Shown piece after piece: positions 1 through 8,135 of a DNA stretch of 64,000 nt. Positions within the stretch are counted from its first letter, which is position 1. The number at the start of each line of letters is the position of its first letter. Origin of the DNA: QIJE01 sp048541835 (GTDB lineage: Bacteria > SZUA-79 > Acidulodesulfobacterales > Acidulodesulfobacteraceae); the NCBI RefSeq assembly GCF_048541835.1, contig NZ_JBLEOY010000001.1:434001-498000 (forward strand), given 5' to 3'. The position numbers were made by a program, and so were the translations under genes. The notes under the pieces were generated by a model. The model made no database searches and was not told the DNA's origin. It saw only the letters and a list, made by a program, of their open reading frames with translations.

Positions 1-313
1 CGGCGGAGCTGTTATAATAATAATTTCCTGATTTTTCAAAAAAAGGGACTATGATAACCATATTGAATTTCATAGCCTGTTCTTTAAAAATACTTATGGT
101 CCTGCCGTTAAAATCCTCTGCCGCTTCAAGATTATTTTTTATTTTATCTTCATCGTTATCCTGCAAAAACCAACTTAATAAAAAAAGTTCCGGAAAACAG
201 ATTATATTAACATTGTTTTTAGATGCCATCAATAAAAAATCTACGGCTTTTTTAATCGACGAATCTTTATTCTTTGAGGGCAGCATCTGAACAGCACAAA
301 CTTTAACTCTCAT
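1..313 (-). CDS. Carbon-nitrogen hydrolase (nitrilase superfamily), N-terminal part; likely N-carbamoylputrescine amidase
   Basis: An open frame starts at an ATG at 313 and runs off the left edge of the window; about 104 residues are visible. It opens with MRVKVCAVQM and reaches CFPELF near residue 45, where FPE carries the catalytic Glu of the nitrilase Glu-Lys-Cys triad. The visible part ends in a segment VIIVPFFEKSGNYYYNS, which resembles the corresponding region of N-carbamoylputrescine amidases (AguB) as I recall them. Lys and Cys of the triad lie outside the window. The polyamine genes at 41523-43790 make a polyamine role plausible, but those genes use agmatinase, which bypasses carbamoylputrescine. 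Family is secure; substrate is inference. Confidence 0.8.
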   Translation of the reverse strand, partial: MRVKVCAVQMLPSKNKDSSIKKAVDFLLMASKNNVNIICFPELFLLSWFLQDNDEDKIKNNLEAAEDFNGRTISIFKEQAMKFNMVIIVPFFEKSGNYYYNSSA

Positions 314-365
314 CCTATGCCTATCCTATATTATTGTTTGCAATTTACGCTATATAATATTTATA

Positions 366-2207
366 TTATACCTTAAGAAGCCCTCTGGATTTTTTTTTAC
401 GGTCGGTTTCGGATGATATTTTTTTTCTCAGACGAATAGATTTCGGAGTAAATTCTACAAGCTCGTCGTCCTCTATAAACTCCATGGCATATTCAATAGT
501 AAGCCTTACCGGAGTCGTTAACGCTATCATTTCGTCGGAAGCCTTCGACCTCATATTTGTAAGCTGCTTCCTCTTGCACGGATTCACGGAGATATCTCCC
601 GGCTTAGAATGAATGCCTATTATCATACCTTCGTAAACCTCGTCTTGGGGAGCGATAAAAAGGACACCCCTCTCCTGAAGGTTAAATAAACCATATGAAT
701 TAGCCGTTCCGCCCCCCATGGACACCATTACTCCATTTTTCCTTGGGGATATGTCAAAGGCATATTCGTCAAATTTATAAAAATTATGGTTCATCGTTCC
801 GGTACCCTTAGTCATGGTCAAAAATTCATTATGGAACCCCATTATGCTTCGTGATGGAATAATAAATTCGAGATACGTATTATCTTTATCGTCCTTCGTC
901 ATATCTACCAAATTGCCCTTCATGGAAGAAAGTCTTTCAAGTACGGAGCCGGTGAAATCATTTTTTATGGTAATATATAAAAGTTCATAGGGCTCCATTT
1001 TCTTTCCCCCTATCTCTTTTATTACGCCTTTAGGCTTAGAAATAGCAAATTCAAACCCCTCCCTTCTCATTTTTTCTATCAAAATGGAGAGATGCAGGAG
1101 TCCCCTGCCGTAAACATCGAATACCGTTTCGTCTCCCGTATCCATAACCTTTAGCCCTACGTTGTTAGATACCTCTTTATACAACCGTTCCCTTAGCTGC
1201 CTTGTAGTAACGAGCTTTCCTTCTTTTCCGCAAAAAGGACTTTTATTAACTATAAAATTTATAAGAATGACAGGTTCGTCTATCTTTATTCTCTGCAGCG
1301 GATGATCCGGTTTTCCGTTTACAATATAATCTCCGGCGCTTACCCCCGCGAGCCCTGTCACAAGCGCAATATCGCCTTCGTTAATTTCTTCCGTTTCCAA
1401 TCGCTTAAGCCCGTCGAATAAAAACATCTTGGTGGGCTTTGCTTTAATTAATTCATCCTTGACATTATATAAATACACCTGATCCATTACCCTAAGCTTT
1501 CCCGACTTTACTACGCCTATGGCGGTTGCTCCGAGAAAATCGTCCCGCCCTATGCTTATAACCAAAAATTCGAGATTAGATCCGTTTGAGATGGAGGGGG
1601 GCGGTATGAACTCTATTATAGATTCAAAGAGTGCATTTAACCCGCTTTTATGCCTGTCGTCTTCTTTAATGCTCAAATCTTTTATTGCGTAGCCCTCTTT
1701 TGCAGAGGAATAAATGACCGGAAAATCCAAATCTACGTCCTCTCCTCCAAGTTCAAGAAATAAATCGTAAACCATCTCAAGAACTTCCTCCGGTCTTGCG
1801 CTGGGTCTATCTATCTTATTTATCACGAGCACTATATGTAATTTATATTCGAAACATTTTTTTAAAATAAATCTGGTCTGCGGCATGGGGCCGTCGAGAG
1901 CATCTACAAGAAGCAGCACTCCGTCCACCATAGTTAGAATCCTTTCGACTTCGCTGCCGAAATCTCCGTGCCCCGGAGTATCCACTATATTGATTCTATA
2001 ATCTCTAAATTTTATGCCCGTGCATTTGGAGAGAATGGTTATTCCCCTCTCCTTCTCTAACTCATCGCTATCCATTGCCCTATCCGGCAAGGCATCCGAG
2101 TCCCTTTTGCTTACGTTCTCCTTGAGCATTTTATTAATGAGAGTGGTTTTTCCGTGATCTACATGGGCAACCACCGCTATATTTCTTATTTTATCTTGAA
2201 AATTCAA
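366..2207 (-). CDS. typA: Translational GTPase TypA/BipA
   Basis: The 613-residue length and domain order are those of BipA, a ribosome-associated GTPase of the EF-G family involved in 50S assembly and stress or cold adaptation. Seen: G1 loop AHVDHGKT (residues 14-21), G3 DTPGHGDF (76-83), G4 NKID (130-133), then EF-G-like beta-barrel and C-terminal domains with SMGGGTANSYGLFNLQERG. The start is TTG at 2205-2207, preceded by GGAGG seven bases upstream; there is no better ATG. It lies downstream of the cold-shock gene but is separated from it by a terminator, so it is probably transcribed separately or by read-through. Confidence 0.97.
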   Translation of the reverse strand: MNFQDKIRNIAVVAHVDHGKTTLINKMLKENVSKRDSDALPDRAMDSDELEKERGITILSKCTGIKFRDYRINIVDTPGHGDFGSEVERILTMVDGVLLLVDALDGPMPQTRFILKKCFEYKLHIVLVINKIDRPSARPEEVLEMVYDLFLELGGEDVDLDFPVIYSSAKEGYAIKDLSIKEDDRHKSGLNALFESIIEFIPPPSISNGSNLEFLVISIGRDDFLGATAIGVVKSGKLRVMDQVYLYNVKDELIKAKPTKMFLFDGLKRLETEEINEGDIALVTGLAGVSAGDYIVNGKPDHPLQRIKIDEPVILINFIVNKSPFCGKEGKLVTTRQLRERLYKEVSNNVGLKVMDTGDETVFDVYGRGLLHLSILIEKMRREGFEFAISKPKGVIKEIGGKKMEPYELLYITIKNDFTGSVLERLSSMKGNLVDMTKDDKDNTYLEFIIPSRSIMGFHNEFLTMTKGTGTMNHNFYKFDEYAFDISPRKNGVMVSMGGGTANSYGLFNLQERGVLFIAPQDEVYEGMIIGIHSKPGDISVNPCKRKQLTNMRSKASDEMIALTTPVRLTIEYAMEFIEDDELVEFTPKSIRLRKKISSETDRKKKSRGLLKV

Positions 2208-2263
2208 TTATTTTCCTCCATTATTAAAGCTAAAACTTAACAAAACAAGTTTGCTTTTAAAAC

Positions 2264-2299
2264 AAAAAAACCCCAATAAATTTAGTTTATTTACTGGGG
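2264..2299 (-). terminator. Rho-independent terminator after the cold-shock gene
   Basis: On the minus strand, a hairpin with arms CCCCAGTAAAT and ATTTATTGGGG (one A-C mismatch) is followed by seven T residues. It lies about 150 bases after the csp stop codon and just before typA, so it should end the csp transcript. Confidence 0.8.
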
Positions 2300-2445
2300 T
2301 AAATGATTTCTAAATGGTCAAACTCTTAAAACGGTATACTCTTATTCGCTTGCTATCATTACTTTTCCGCAAAGGATAGTGAATTTGTAGTGTGGTATTT
2401 AACGCAAGTAGATCTTATACACCGCTTAAAACAATAAATTAAAGA

Positions 2446-2649
2446 TTAACCCTTCGTTACGTTGATAGCTTGGGGCCCCTTCGCGCCGTTGGTAATTTCG
2501 AATTCTACTTTCTGTCCCTCTGTCAGGGTCTTGAAGCCGTCCTGCGAAATCGCAGAATAATGGACAAAAACATCCGGTCCGTCTTCCTGTTCGATAAAAC
2601 CAAAACCTTTGCTGTCGTTAAACCATTTCACTTTCCCTTGGTACCTCAT
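2446..2649 (-). CDS. Cold-shock protein (CspA family)
   Basis: A 67-residue single cold-shock domain, the normal family length. Both RNA-binding motifs are visible: RNP1 KGFGFIEQ (about 14-21) and RNP2 VFVHYSAI (27-34). The N-terminal GKVKWFNDSKGFGFI is diagnostic. It should be an RNA chaperone that melts mRNA structure. The ATG at 2649 follows an AAGGAGAA ribosome site. A promoter at 2751-2779 gives a leader of about 95 bases, and the mRNA continues about 150 bases past the stop to the terminator. It stands alone between rlmB and typA. Confidence 0.97.
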   Translation of the reverse strand: MRYQGKVKWFNDSKGFGFIEQEDGPDVFVHYSAISQDGFKTLTEGQKVEFEITNGAKGPQAINVTKG

Positions 2650-2750
2650 ACTTAACTTCTCCTTACATCTTAAGCTGCCATAAAAACAGCAGCTATTTAT
2701 TAAAATTGTGCTTTTTGCCTAAACAGCTAGACAAACAAGCTAATTTACTA

Positions 2751-2779
2751 AGTCTATACTACCGCATAAATAAAGTCAA
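2751..2779 (-). promoter_or_regulatory. Sigma-70-type promoter of the cold-shock gene
   Basis: On the minus strand: TTGACT (2774-2779), a 17-base spacer, then TAGACT (2751-2756). A 15-base spacer to TATAGA (2753-2758) is an alternative reading. The start of transcription would be near 2744, giving a leader of about 95 bases. Confidence 0.55.
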
Positions 2780-2787
2780 GTTAATTT

Positions 2788-3546
2788 TTAATCCGTTTTT
2801 CTCTGCCTTATAATTTCGTAAGCCGTAACGGCAAAACTGACGGATGCATTTAAAGAATTTATATTGCCTGCCATTGGAATTTTCAAAACCTTTTCGCATT
2901 TTTCTATGGTCAATCTCCTTAGACCCCTCCCCTCGGAGCCGATTACGACAGCGACCGGCACGTTATAATCCGTCTCGTAAATAGTATCCTCCGATTCGTT
3001 TGAAAGCCCGACAACCAAGATGCCGCGCTCCTTTAAATCCCTAATGGTACGCGAGATATTTACCACCCTCGTCATGTTCACGTAAAATAATGCGCCTTGA
3101 GAAACATATGCTACCGAGGGCGTTATAAAAACAGAATTGGACTTCGGCAATATAATCCCCGAAACACCGACACAGTTTGCTGTCCTGATTATAGAACCTA
3201 AATTCTGAGGATCGGTAATCTCGTCAAGAATTAAATATAAGGGCATAGACTGTGAAGAACTGCCGGCGTTTGCCTCGTCGAATAATTTTTCGTAAACCTT
3301 TTCCGTATATTCGATATTTGCGGCAATACCCTTCACAAGGGCTTCTTTCCCGAAATATTTTATAAATGTATTATCATTTTTCGTAACAATATTGATATTT
3401 TTATCCTTGAGGAGTTTTATTAGGTCTTTATCAATCTTTCCGTTTCTCCGTTTTTTTTCGCTGACGCATATTTCACCGCCCCTCTTCAAATTCCCCGAAA
3501 GAATCGCTTCTTTAAGGGTATTTACGCCGTAAACGGTTAAAATCAT
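2788..3546 (-). CDS. rlmB: 23S rRNA (guanosine-2'-O-)-methyltransferase RlmB (SpoU/TrmH family)
   Basis: SPOUT-fold RNA 2'-O-ribose methyltransferase. Seen in order: an N-terminal substrate-binding domain, motif 1 DPQNLGSIIRTA, motif 2 VVIGSEGRGL and motif 3 IPMAGNINSLNASVSFAV, all intact. Length about 252 residues fits RlmB. An ATG 15 bases further upstream (3561) would overlap the Shine-Dalgarno; GGGGAG stands eight bases before the ATG at 3544-3546, so I chose the inner start. RlmB modifies G2251 in the E. coli peptidyl-transferase P loop; the exact target here is inferred. It is last in a run after pyrF, 83 bases downstream. Confidence 0.92.
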   Translation of the reverse strand: MILTVYGVNTLKEAILSGNLKRGGEICVSEKKRRNGKIDKDLIKLLKDKNINIVTKNDNTFIKYFGKEALVKGIAANIEYTEKVYEKLFDEANAGSSSQSMPLYLILDEITDPQNLGSIIRTANCVGVSGIILPKSNSVFITPSVAYVSQGALFYVNMTRVVNISRTIRDLKERGILVVGLSNESEDTIYETDYNVPVAVVIGSEGRGLRRLTIEKCEKVLKIPMAGNINSLNASVSFAVTAYEIIRQRKTD

Positions 3547-3629
3547 ATTTTTACTCCCCATTTTATTATATTATTTACCGTATTTAGAAAATTGCCGGGG
3601 ACTGCCGCTAAAATAACCGCAGACGATTC

Positions 3630-4424
3630 TCATTTACAGTTATTTTCAATATCGTAATAGATATTCTGCAAGGCATCCGCCGGATTTGCCGCGGCGGTTA
3701 TTTCTCTTCCCACGACGATATAATCCGCTCCCGAATTAAAAGCCGCAGACGGCGTCATCACCCTTTTCTGATCGTCCATCGGGGTGGTCTTGGCGGCATC
3801 TATATTTTTATCATTAAAGGATTTAAGCCTTATTCCGGGGGTTATCGTCTTAAAGTCGCCGCCTAAAATATTTTTTATCCTCAGCGATTCATGCCCGGAA
3901 CATACGACCCCGTCTAAACCGGAAATCTTAGCCGATTTTGCAAGATGCAGGGCTAAATCGGAGACGATATTTCTGCCAAGCCCGCCGGAGGCATTATTCT
4001 CATCTTCAAAATTGTAAAATATCCGATTTATATCTGCATCGGACAGATTGGTTAATACCGTTACGGCAATGACGTCGATATTTTTACCGGTTATATTCGA
4101 CGCTTCTTCGGCGCCCCTTTTTGCCGCTCTCATCATATTAACGCCCCCGGAGGCATGAACGTTAATTATGTCTACGCCTAATTTTCCTGCAGACTTGACG
4201 GCCCTGTACACGGTATTGGGTATATCATGAAATTTAAGATCGAGAAATATTTTTCCGCCGCAATCCTTTATTAAGTCTATCCCGTTAATTCCGCAGGACG
4301 TAAATGCTTCCGAGCCTATTTTATAGAAATAAGCCTCTCCTTTAAGCCTTTCAACAAGGCGTCTAATTGAACTCAAATCATCGTAATCTAAAGCAATTAT
4401 AACCCTTTCTTTAAAATCTTTCAT
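3630..4424 (-). CDS. pyrF: Orotidine 5'-phosphate decarboxylase
   Basis: Final step of de novo UMP synthesis: decarboxylation of OMP. Seen: N-terminal VIIALDYDD, the family signature LDLKFHDIPNTV (61-72) with its Asp-Lys-His residues, and the phosphate-binding end GADYIVVGREIT. At 264 residues it is slightly longer than the usual 230-245 because of an insertion around residues 140-150 (DENNASGG). The ATG has a GAGGTAG ribosome site. It begins six bases after the polysaccharide deacetylase gene, so the two are probably cotranscribed. Confidence 0.97.
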   Translation of the reverse strand: MKDFKERVIIALDYDDLSSIRRLVERLKGEAYFYKIGSEAFTSCGINGIDLIKDCGGKIFLDLKFHDIPNTVYRAVKSAGKLGVDIINVHASGGVNMMRAAKRGAEEASNITGKNIDVIAVTVLTNLSDADINRIFYNFEDENNASGGLGRNIVSDLALHLAKSAKISGLDGVVCSGHESLRIKNILGGDFKTITPGIRLKSFNDKNIDAAKTTPMDDQKRVMTPSAAFNSGADYIVVGREITAAANPADALQNIYYDIENNCK

Positions 4425-4430
4425 AAAAAT

Positions 4431-5684
4431 CTACCTCAAAAATTCACACAACGGAACGAACATATACCCGGCTTTTTTAAGCTTCGGTATTTCGCGCATT
4501 AGGACCTTAACCGTATCGGGTCTCGGATGCCCTATAACTATAACCCTTTTAAATTTATCCGCCAGATATGTGGCAATCTCAATCTGATTTTTTATATATC
4601 CGACAGAAGGCTTGTCGTCGAGAAAAACATCCCTTCGAGCCGACGGAAGACCCTTTTCTATGGCACATCGGTAAGCATAACTGTCTATATCCGTAAAACT
4701 GTCCATGAAAAACATTTTTTTATCTTTAAAAACCGAAATAGCATCGCAAATTTTTTTTCTATCGGACGTAAACATCGACCCCTCATGATTGTTTGCCCCG
4801 TCTATAAACGGAAGCATGCCTATATCGGTCAAAATTTTTCTTCTTATCTCTTTCTTATTCATATGAATATACAAGGCTCCGTCGCCGGGAAAAAGCAGTG
4901 TATTAACAGGCTCCATAGGTATGTGCAGGATTGTTTCGTATCCCGCTTTATGAAGCTCCAAATCTATCTCTTTAGAATAAGGGGCGTATGGAAATATAGC
5001 AAACGTTATAGGTGTATGAAGCGAAATCAGCTTATTTATATATAACGTGTCGTATCCTATGTCGTCGATATCCAAGGCAATCTTGGGGGAATTCACGTAC
5101 TCTCTCACAGATTCGAAACCGCTGTTATCAAGCCCTTTCACTATAAAGAGCACCTTTAAAAACAGTTTCGTCTTATCATAAACATAGATACATAAACAAT
5201 TATTTTTTACGTCATATAAATAATAGCTTATAGGGGCTTCGGATGGAATTACGAACCGCTCGAATTCGTTTTCTAATTTTTTTTCTATTACATCAAATCT
5301 TGTTTTTTTTGATATAAGAATATTAAATTTCAAAAAATTTACGTGAAGCGCTTTTAAATCTTTGCCGGAATTAACCGGAGGTTTAACTATCAAACTAATA
5401 TTCTGAATTATAATATTGCTCTTCGATATATTAAGGTTTTTTAAGGTTTTCTTAAAAAAGATTTTAAAGGCTTTTATCGGATATTTTTTATATTCCTTTA
5501 TTTTTAATGCAGTTTCGTTAAATTGCTTGCGTTCGGAATAATATTTTTTTGAAAGAATCTTTGCCGGTTTAAATATAAACCCGTAATAAATAAAAATAGA
5601 TAGAAAAAGCAGAAGCAAAAAAATCGATACGGTCAAAAAAATCTTAATTCTATATCCTGTTTTATTACCTTTATTATTCGCCAA
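4431..5684 (-). CDS. Divergent polysaccharide deacetylase (YibQ family), membrane-anchored
   Basis: 417 residues: one N-terminal transmembrane segment (about 15-33), a poorly conserved region, then a NodB-like domain opening with LDIDDIGYD. Family features include TFAIFPYAPYSKEI, LHIPMEPVN and GHPRPDTV near the C-terminus. The family is predicted to act on peptidoglycan or another cell-wall glycan in the periplasm, but the substrate is not known. Genes of this family commonly follow ctpA, as here (2-base gap), in many Gram-negative genomes, often with envC and ftsEX. Confidence 0.88.
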   Translation of the reverse strand: MANNKGNKTGYRIKIFLTVSIFLLLLFLSIFIYYGFIFKPAKILSKKYYSERKQFNETALKIKEYKKYPIKAFKIFFKKTLKNLNISKSNIIIQNISLIVKPPVNSGKDLKALHVNFLKFNILISKKTRFDVIEKKLENEFERFVIPSEAPISYYLYDVKNNCLCIYVYDKTKLFLKVLFIVKGLDNSGFESVREYVNSPKIALDIDDIGYDTLYINKLISLHTPITFAIFPYAPYSKEIDLELHKAGYETILHIPMEPVNTLLFPGDGALYIHMNKKEIRRKILTDIGMLPFIDGANNHEGSMFTSDRKKICDAISVFKDKKMFFMDSFTDIDSYAYRCAIEKGLPSARRDVFLDDKPSVGYIKNQIEIATYLADKFKRVIVIGHPRPDTVKVLMREIPKLKKAGYMFVPLCEFLR

Positions 5685-5686
5685 GT

Positions 5687-7027
5687 TTATTTTACTCCTA
5701 TGCCCTTCCTAAGGATATTCCAACTTCTAAGAAGTTCATAGGCAAATCTGAACTGATTGTCTTTTTTAAAATAAACCTTAAAAGTTTTATATGCGGGCTT
5801 CACCTTCAGCCTGCCGCTTTCCGGATTTTTAAAATGATGCCTCAAATCTATCTCTCTCAATCGCTTCAGGTGTTTTAAAAATACAAAATCCTTGGAACTG
5901 CGAACAATAAAATTGGGCGTAATACCCGTATCCTGAACCGAAACGCCGTTAGGGAGAAAATAAAAAGCCGTAGTAAGCCCCATACCCGCACCGTCCGGCA
6001 GGGTATAAACCGTCTGCACGGATCCCTTTCCAAACGTTTCGGTTCCGACTACTATAGCCCTCTTATGCGCCTGCAGACTCCCTGCAGTTATTTCGGCGGC
6101 ACTTGCCGTTCCGGCATTAACAATTACTATAATCGGATACTCCGGGACGACGCGCCTTCCCGATGCATAATATTTTACGTCCTGAGATTTTATTCTTCCC
6201 TTGGTATAAACTATTACGCCGCTTTTTATAAAATCACTACAGACCTTGACGGCTTCGTTCAATAACCCGCCAGGATTGTTTCTCAGGTCTATTATTAAAC
6301 CCTTAATCCCGTGCTCTTTTAGTCTTATTATCTTTAATGCCCTTAAAAGCTGAATATTAGTGTGTTCCTGAAAGCTTGAAATCCTGATATAGCCTATATG
6401 TCCGGGAAGAATCATATATTTTACGCTTTTCAACTTTATTCTTTCCCTGGTGATATTAAAGACCTTCGGGTGCTTAAACCCTTTTCGTCCTATTAAAAGT
6501 TTTACGCTCGTACCGTCTCTGCCGTGCAAAAGACCGACTGCTTTCATGATATTCATGTTATATGTCGAAATACCGTTAATTTTTTCTACGATATCTCCGG
6601 CTTTAATGCCGGCCTTAGCGGCGGGGGTCCCGTCAATCGGTGCAATTATTACTATATAGTTATCTTTTTGGGAAATTTCAATCCCCAAACCGACATATTC
6701 ACCCGTTGTTTCCGACTTCATTTGCCTAAATTCGTCCGGCGTAAGAAAATAGGTATGAGGGTCAAGGGTCGCTGTCATTCCTTCTATTGCGCCAAATATA
6801 AGCTTTTTAGAGCTCTCTTTCTTTATGTAATTATTTTTTATTAAGGTATATACCCTTGAGAAAAGCCTCAAATTTTTAAGCGAATTTCCTGTCAAAATTT
6901 CCCCGTTCGGCGAAGCCTTTACCGTTTCGGCAAAAGATATTTTTCCGTTTCCCAAAAATACAGCAAGCATACAAGACAATAATAAAAATGTTGAAAAATA
7001 TTTTAAACCGCTTAAAAATTTGCCCAT
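5687..7027 (-). CDS. ctpA: S41-family C-terminal processing protease
   Basis: 446 residues. N-terminal signal or anchor (about 9-33), N-terminal domain, PDZ domain (about 110-185, with YVGLGIEI and GIKAGDIVEKING), then the S41 catalytic core. The Ser-Lys dyad is Ser309 in NAGTASAAEI and Lys334 in ETFGKGSVQ; the 25-residue spacing matches E. coli Prc. It should cleave periplasmic proteins, often cell-wall hydrolases or their regulators, at their C-termini. It sits three bases after the EnvC-like coiled-coil gene and two before the deacetylase, a conserved cell-wall neighbourhood. Confidence 0.95.
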   Translation of the reverse strand: MGKFLSGLKYFSTFLLLSCMLAVFLGNGKISFAETVKASPNGEILTGNSLKNLRLFSRVYTLIKNNYIKKESSKKLIFGAIEGMTATLDPHTYFLTPDEFRQMKSETTGEYVGLGIEISQKDNYIVIIAPIDGTPAAKAGIKAGDIVEKINGISTYNMNIMKAVGLLHGRDGTSVKLLIGRKGFKHPKVFNITRERIKLKSVKYMILPGHIGYIRISSFQEHTNIQLLRALKIIRLKEHGIKGLIIDLRNNPGGLLNEAVKVCSDFIKSGVIVYTKGRIKSQDVKYYASGRRVVPEYPIIVIVNAGTASAAEITAGSLQAHKRAIVVGTETFGKGSVQTVYTLPDGAGMGLTTAFYFLPNGVSVQDTGITPNFIVRSSKDFVFLKHLKRLREIDLRHHFKNPESGRLKVKPAYKTFKVYFKKDNQFRFAYELLRSWNILRKGIGVK

Positions 7028-7030
7028 AGT

Positions 7031-7711
7031 TTACCTCAGTATAGTGAATGTTATATCATCTTTTTTGGAGTTTTTATTTAAATTATGGATTAATTTTATA
7101 ACTTTATGCTTTAAAAATCTATTCTTTTTATCTTCCGTTATATATTTTGTTTTTAAAACTTTTATGTAATTATTTATTTCTCCTATTAAACTCTTTATTT
7201 TTTTTCTGGAGCTTTTAAAACCGTTTTTTGCGGATATGAAAATAATTTTCTCTTTACTTAAGTATTCTTTTATTTTTAGCAGTTTATTTTTGCGCACCGC
7301 TAATTTCGACAGTATTCCCTCCTCCCTGTCGATAACGTCTTTCATTTGATAATTTAAAACAAAATAATCGGCATTGTTTTTAAAAGACGATAATTTCACT
7401 GAATCGTATTCTTTCTGAAAGAAAAATATTCTCCTTATAAGCTTTCTTATAGTTGTATCGTCTTCTTTAATCTTATTTTTTACTATCCTTACCCTATGCG
7501 AAGCCATCTTTATTTTATCTCTTAAATCCAAAATATCCTTTTTCATTTTTAAAATTTTAGAAGATAAAAAAGAGGTTTCTTTTTTATAATAGGCAAGCCT
7601 TTCCGCAACAAGAGGATACTTTTTTCGAAGGTTCACTTGTTTATATTTATAGGATGATGCGATACGCACGGGGGGATAATGTGCAGCTAAAAATACCATC
7701 TTTCCCTTCAC
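7031..7711 (-). CDS. EnvC-like coiled-coil protein lacking a LytM/M23 domain
   Basis: 226 residues, strongly basic and almost entirely helical, with two long coiled-coil stretches (about 28-85 and 115-200). The pattern, two coils joined by a segment with FVLNYQMKDVIDRE, resembles the N-terminal half of EnvC-type murein hydrolase activators, and the gene occupies the envC slot directly before ctpA. Full EnvC is near 400 residues and ends in an M23/LytM domain, which is absent; the stop lies three bases before ctpA. The only available start is GTG at 7711 (or ATG at 7699), because an in-frame TAA directly precedes it, and no convincing signal peptide is encoded. It may be a reduced or decaying EnvC. 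Assignment is inference. Confidence 0.55.
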   Translation of the reverse strand: MKGKMVFLAAHYPPVRIASSYKYKQVNLRKKYPLVAERLAYYKKETSFLSSKILKMKKDILDLRDKIKMASHRVRIVKNKIKEDDTTIRKLIRRIFFFQKEYDSVKLSSFKNNADYFVLNYQMKDVIDREEGILSKLAVRKNKLLKIKEYLSKEKIIFISAKNGFKSSRKKIKSLIGEINNYIKVLKTKYITEDKKNRFLKHKVIKLIHNLNKNSKKDDITFTILR

Positions 7712-7786
7712 TTAATAAATTAGCCCGCATTCCATGCAATTTACGTTAGCATAGAAAAACGGGCAGAAAATTATACGCTTAAAACC

Positions 7787-8038
7787 TTAGCTTTTAACCT
7801 TCTTTGCTGCGGGAGCCTTCGTAGCTGCCGCTTTTTTAGCAGTAACCTTCTTTGCTGCGGGAGCCTTCGTAGCTGCCGCTTTTTTAGCAGTAACCTTCTT
7901 TGCTGCGGGAGCCTTCGTAGCTGCCGCGACCGGAGCCGTGGGGGCTTTTGGCGCCGGTTTACTCTTGGCGCAACCGGAAAATGCTACTACCGATACGGCC
8001 AAAAATACTCCTAAAACTAACACCGTAAACTTTTTCAA
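7787..8038 (-). CDS. Small lipoprotein with lysine/alanine histone-like repeats
   Basis: 83 residues. A signal peptide (about 1-22) ends in a lipobox AFSGC, with Cys23 as the lipidation site. The mature part is only Ala, Lys, Pro, Thr and Val, built from a 16-residue unit (ATKAPAAKKVTAKKAA) present twice plus a partial copy, similar to histone-H1-type tails. No catalytic domain is present. The start is TTG at 8038 behind a very strong AGGAGGTGA site seven bases upstream. The positive tail could bind anionic polymers such as peptidoglycan, LPS or extracellular DNA; this is inference. It lies directly upstream of the EnvC-like gene, 75 bases away. Confidence 0.75.
   Translation of the reverse strand: MKKFTVLVLGVFLAVSVVAFSGCAKSKPAPKAPTAPVAAATKAPAAKKVTAKKAAATKAPAAKKVTAKKAAATKAPAAKKVKS
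7796..7927 (-). repeat. 48-bp perfect tandem repeat inside the lipoprotein gene
   Basis: Unit 7796-7843 is repeated base for base at 7844-7891, followed by a 36-base partial copy at 7892-7927. Identity includes synonymous positions, which points to recent expansion and likely copy-number variation between strains. Confidence 0.95.
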
Positions 8039-8135
8039 AATTTATCACCTCCTTTAATGTTTTTTATTCTATTTTTAGCCGTATATTTTGTCAAGAGAAA
8101 TTTTTATTGGAAAAAATATGATATATAATATTATA

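Noticed and set aside
4527..5045. 172-codon open frame on the plus strand
   Set aside because: It lies antisense within the polysaccharide deacetylase gene, whose protein sequence is clearly conserved; the frame shows no family features.
8039..8135. Possible thiamine pyrophosphate riboswitch before thiE
   Set aside because: The gap to the divergent lipoprotein gene is under 100 bases and lacks the conserved CUGAGA and ACCUG-type elements.
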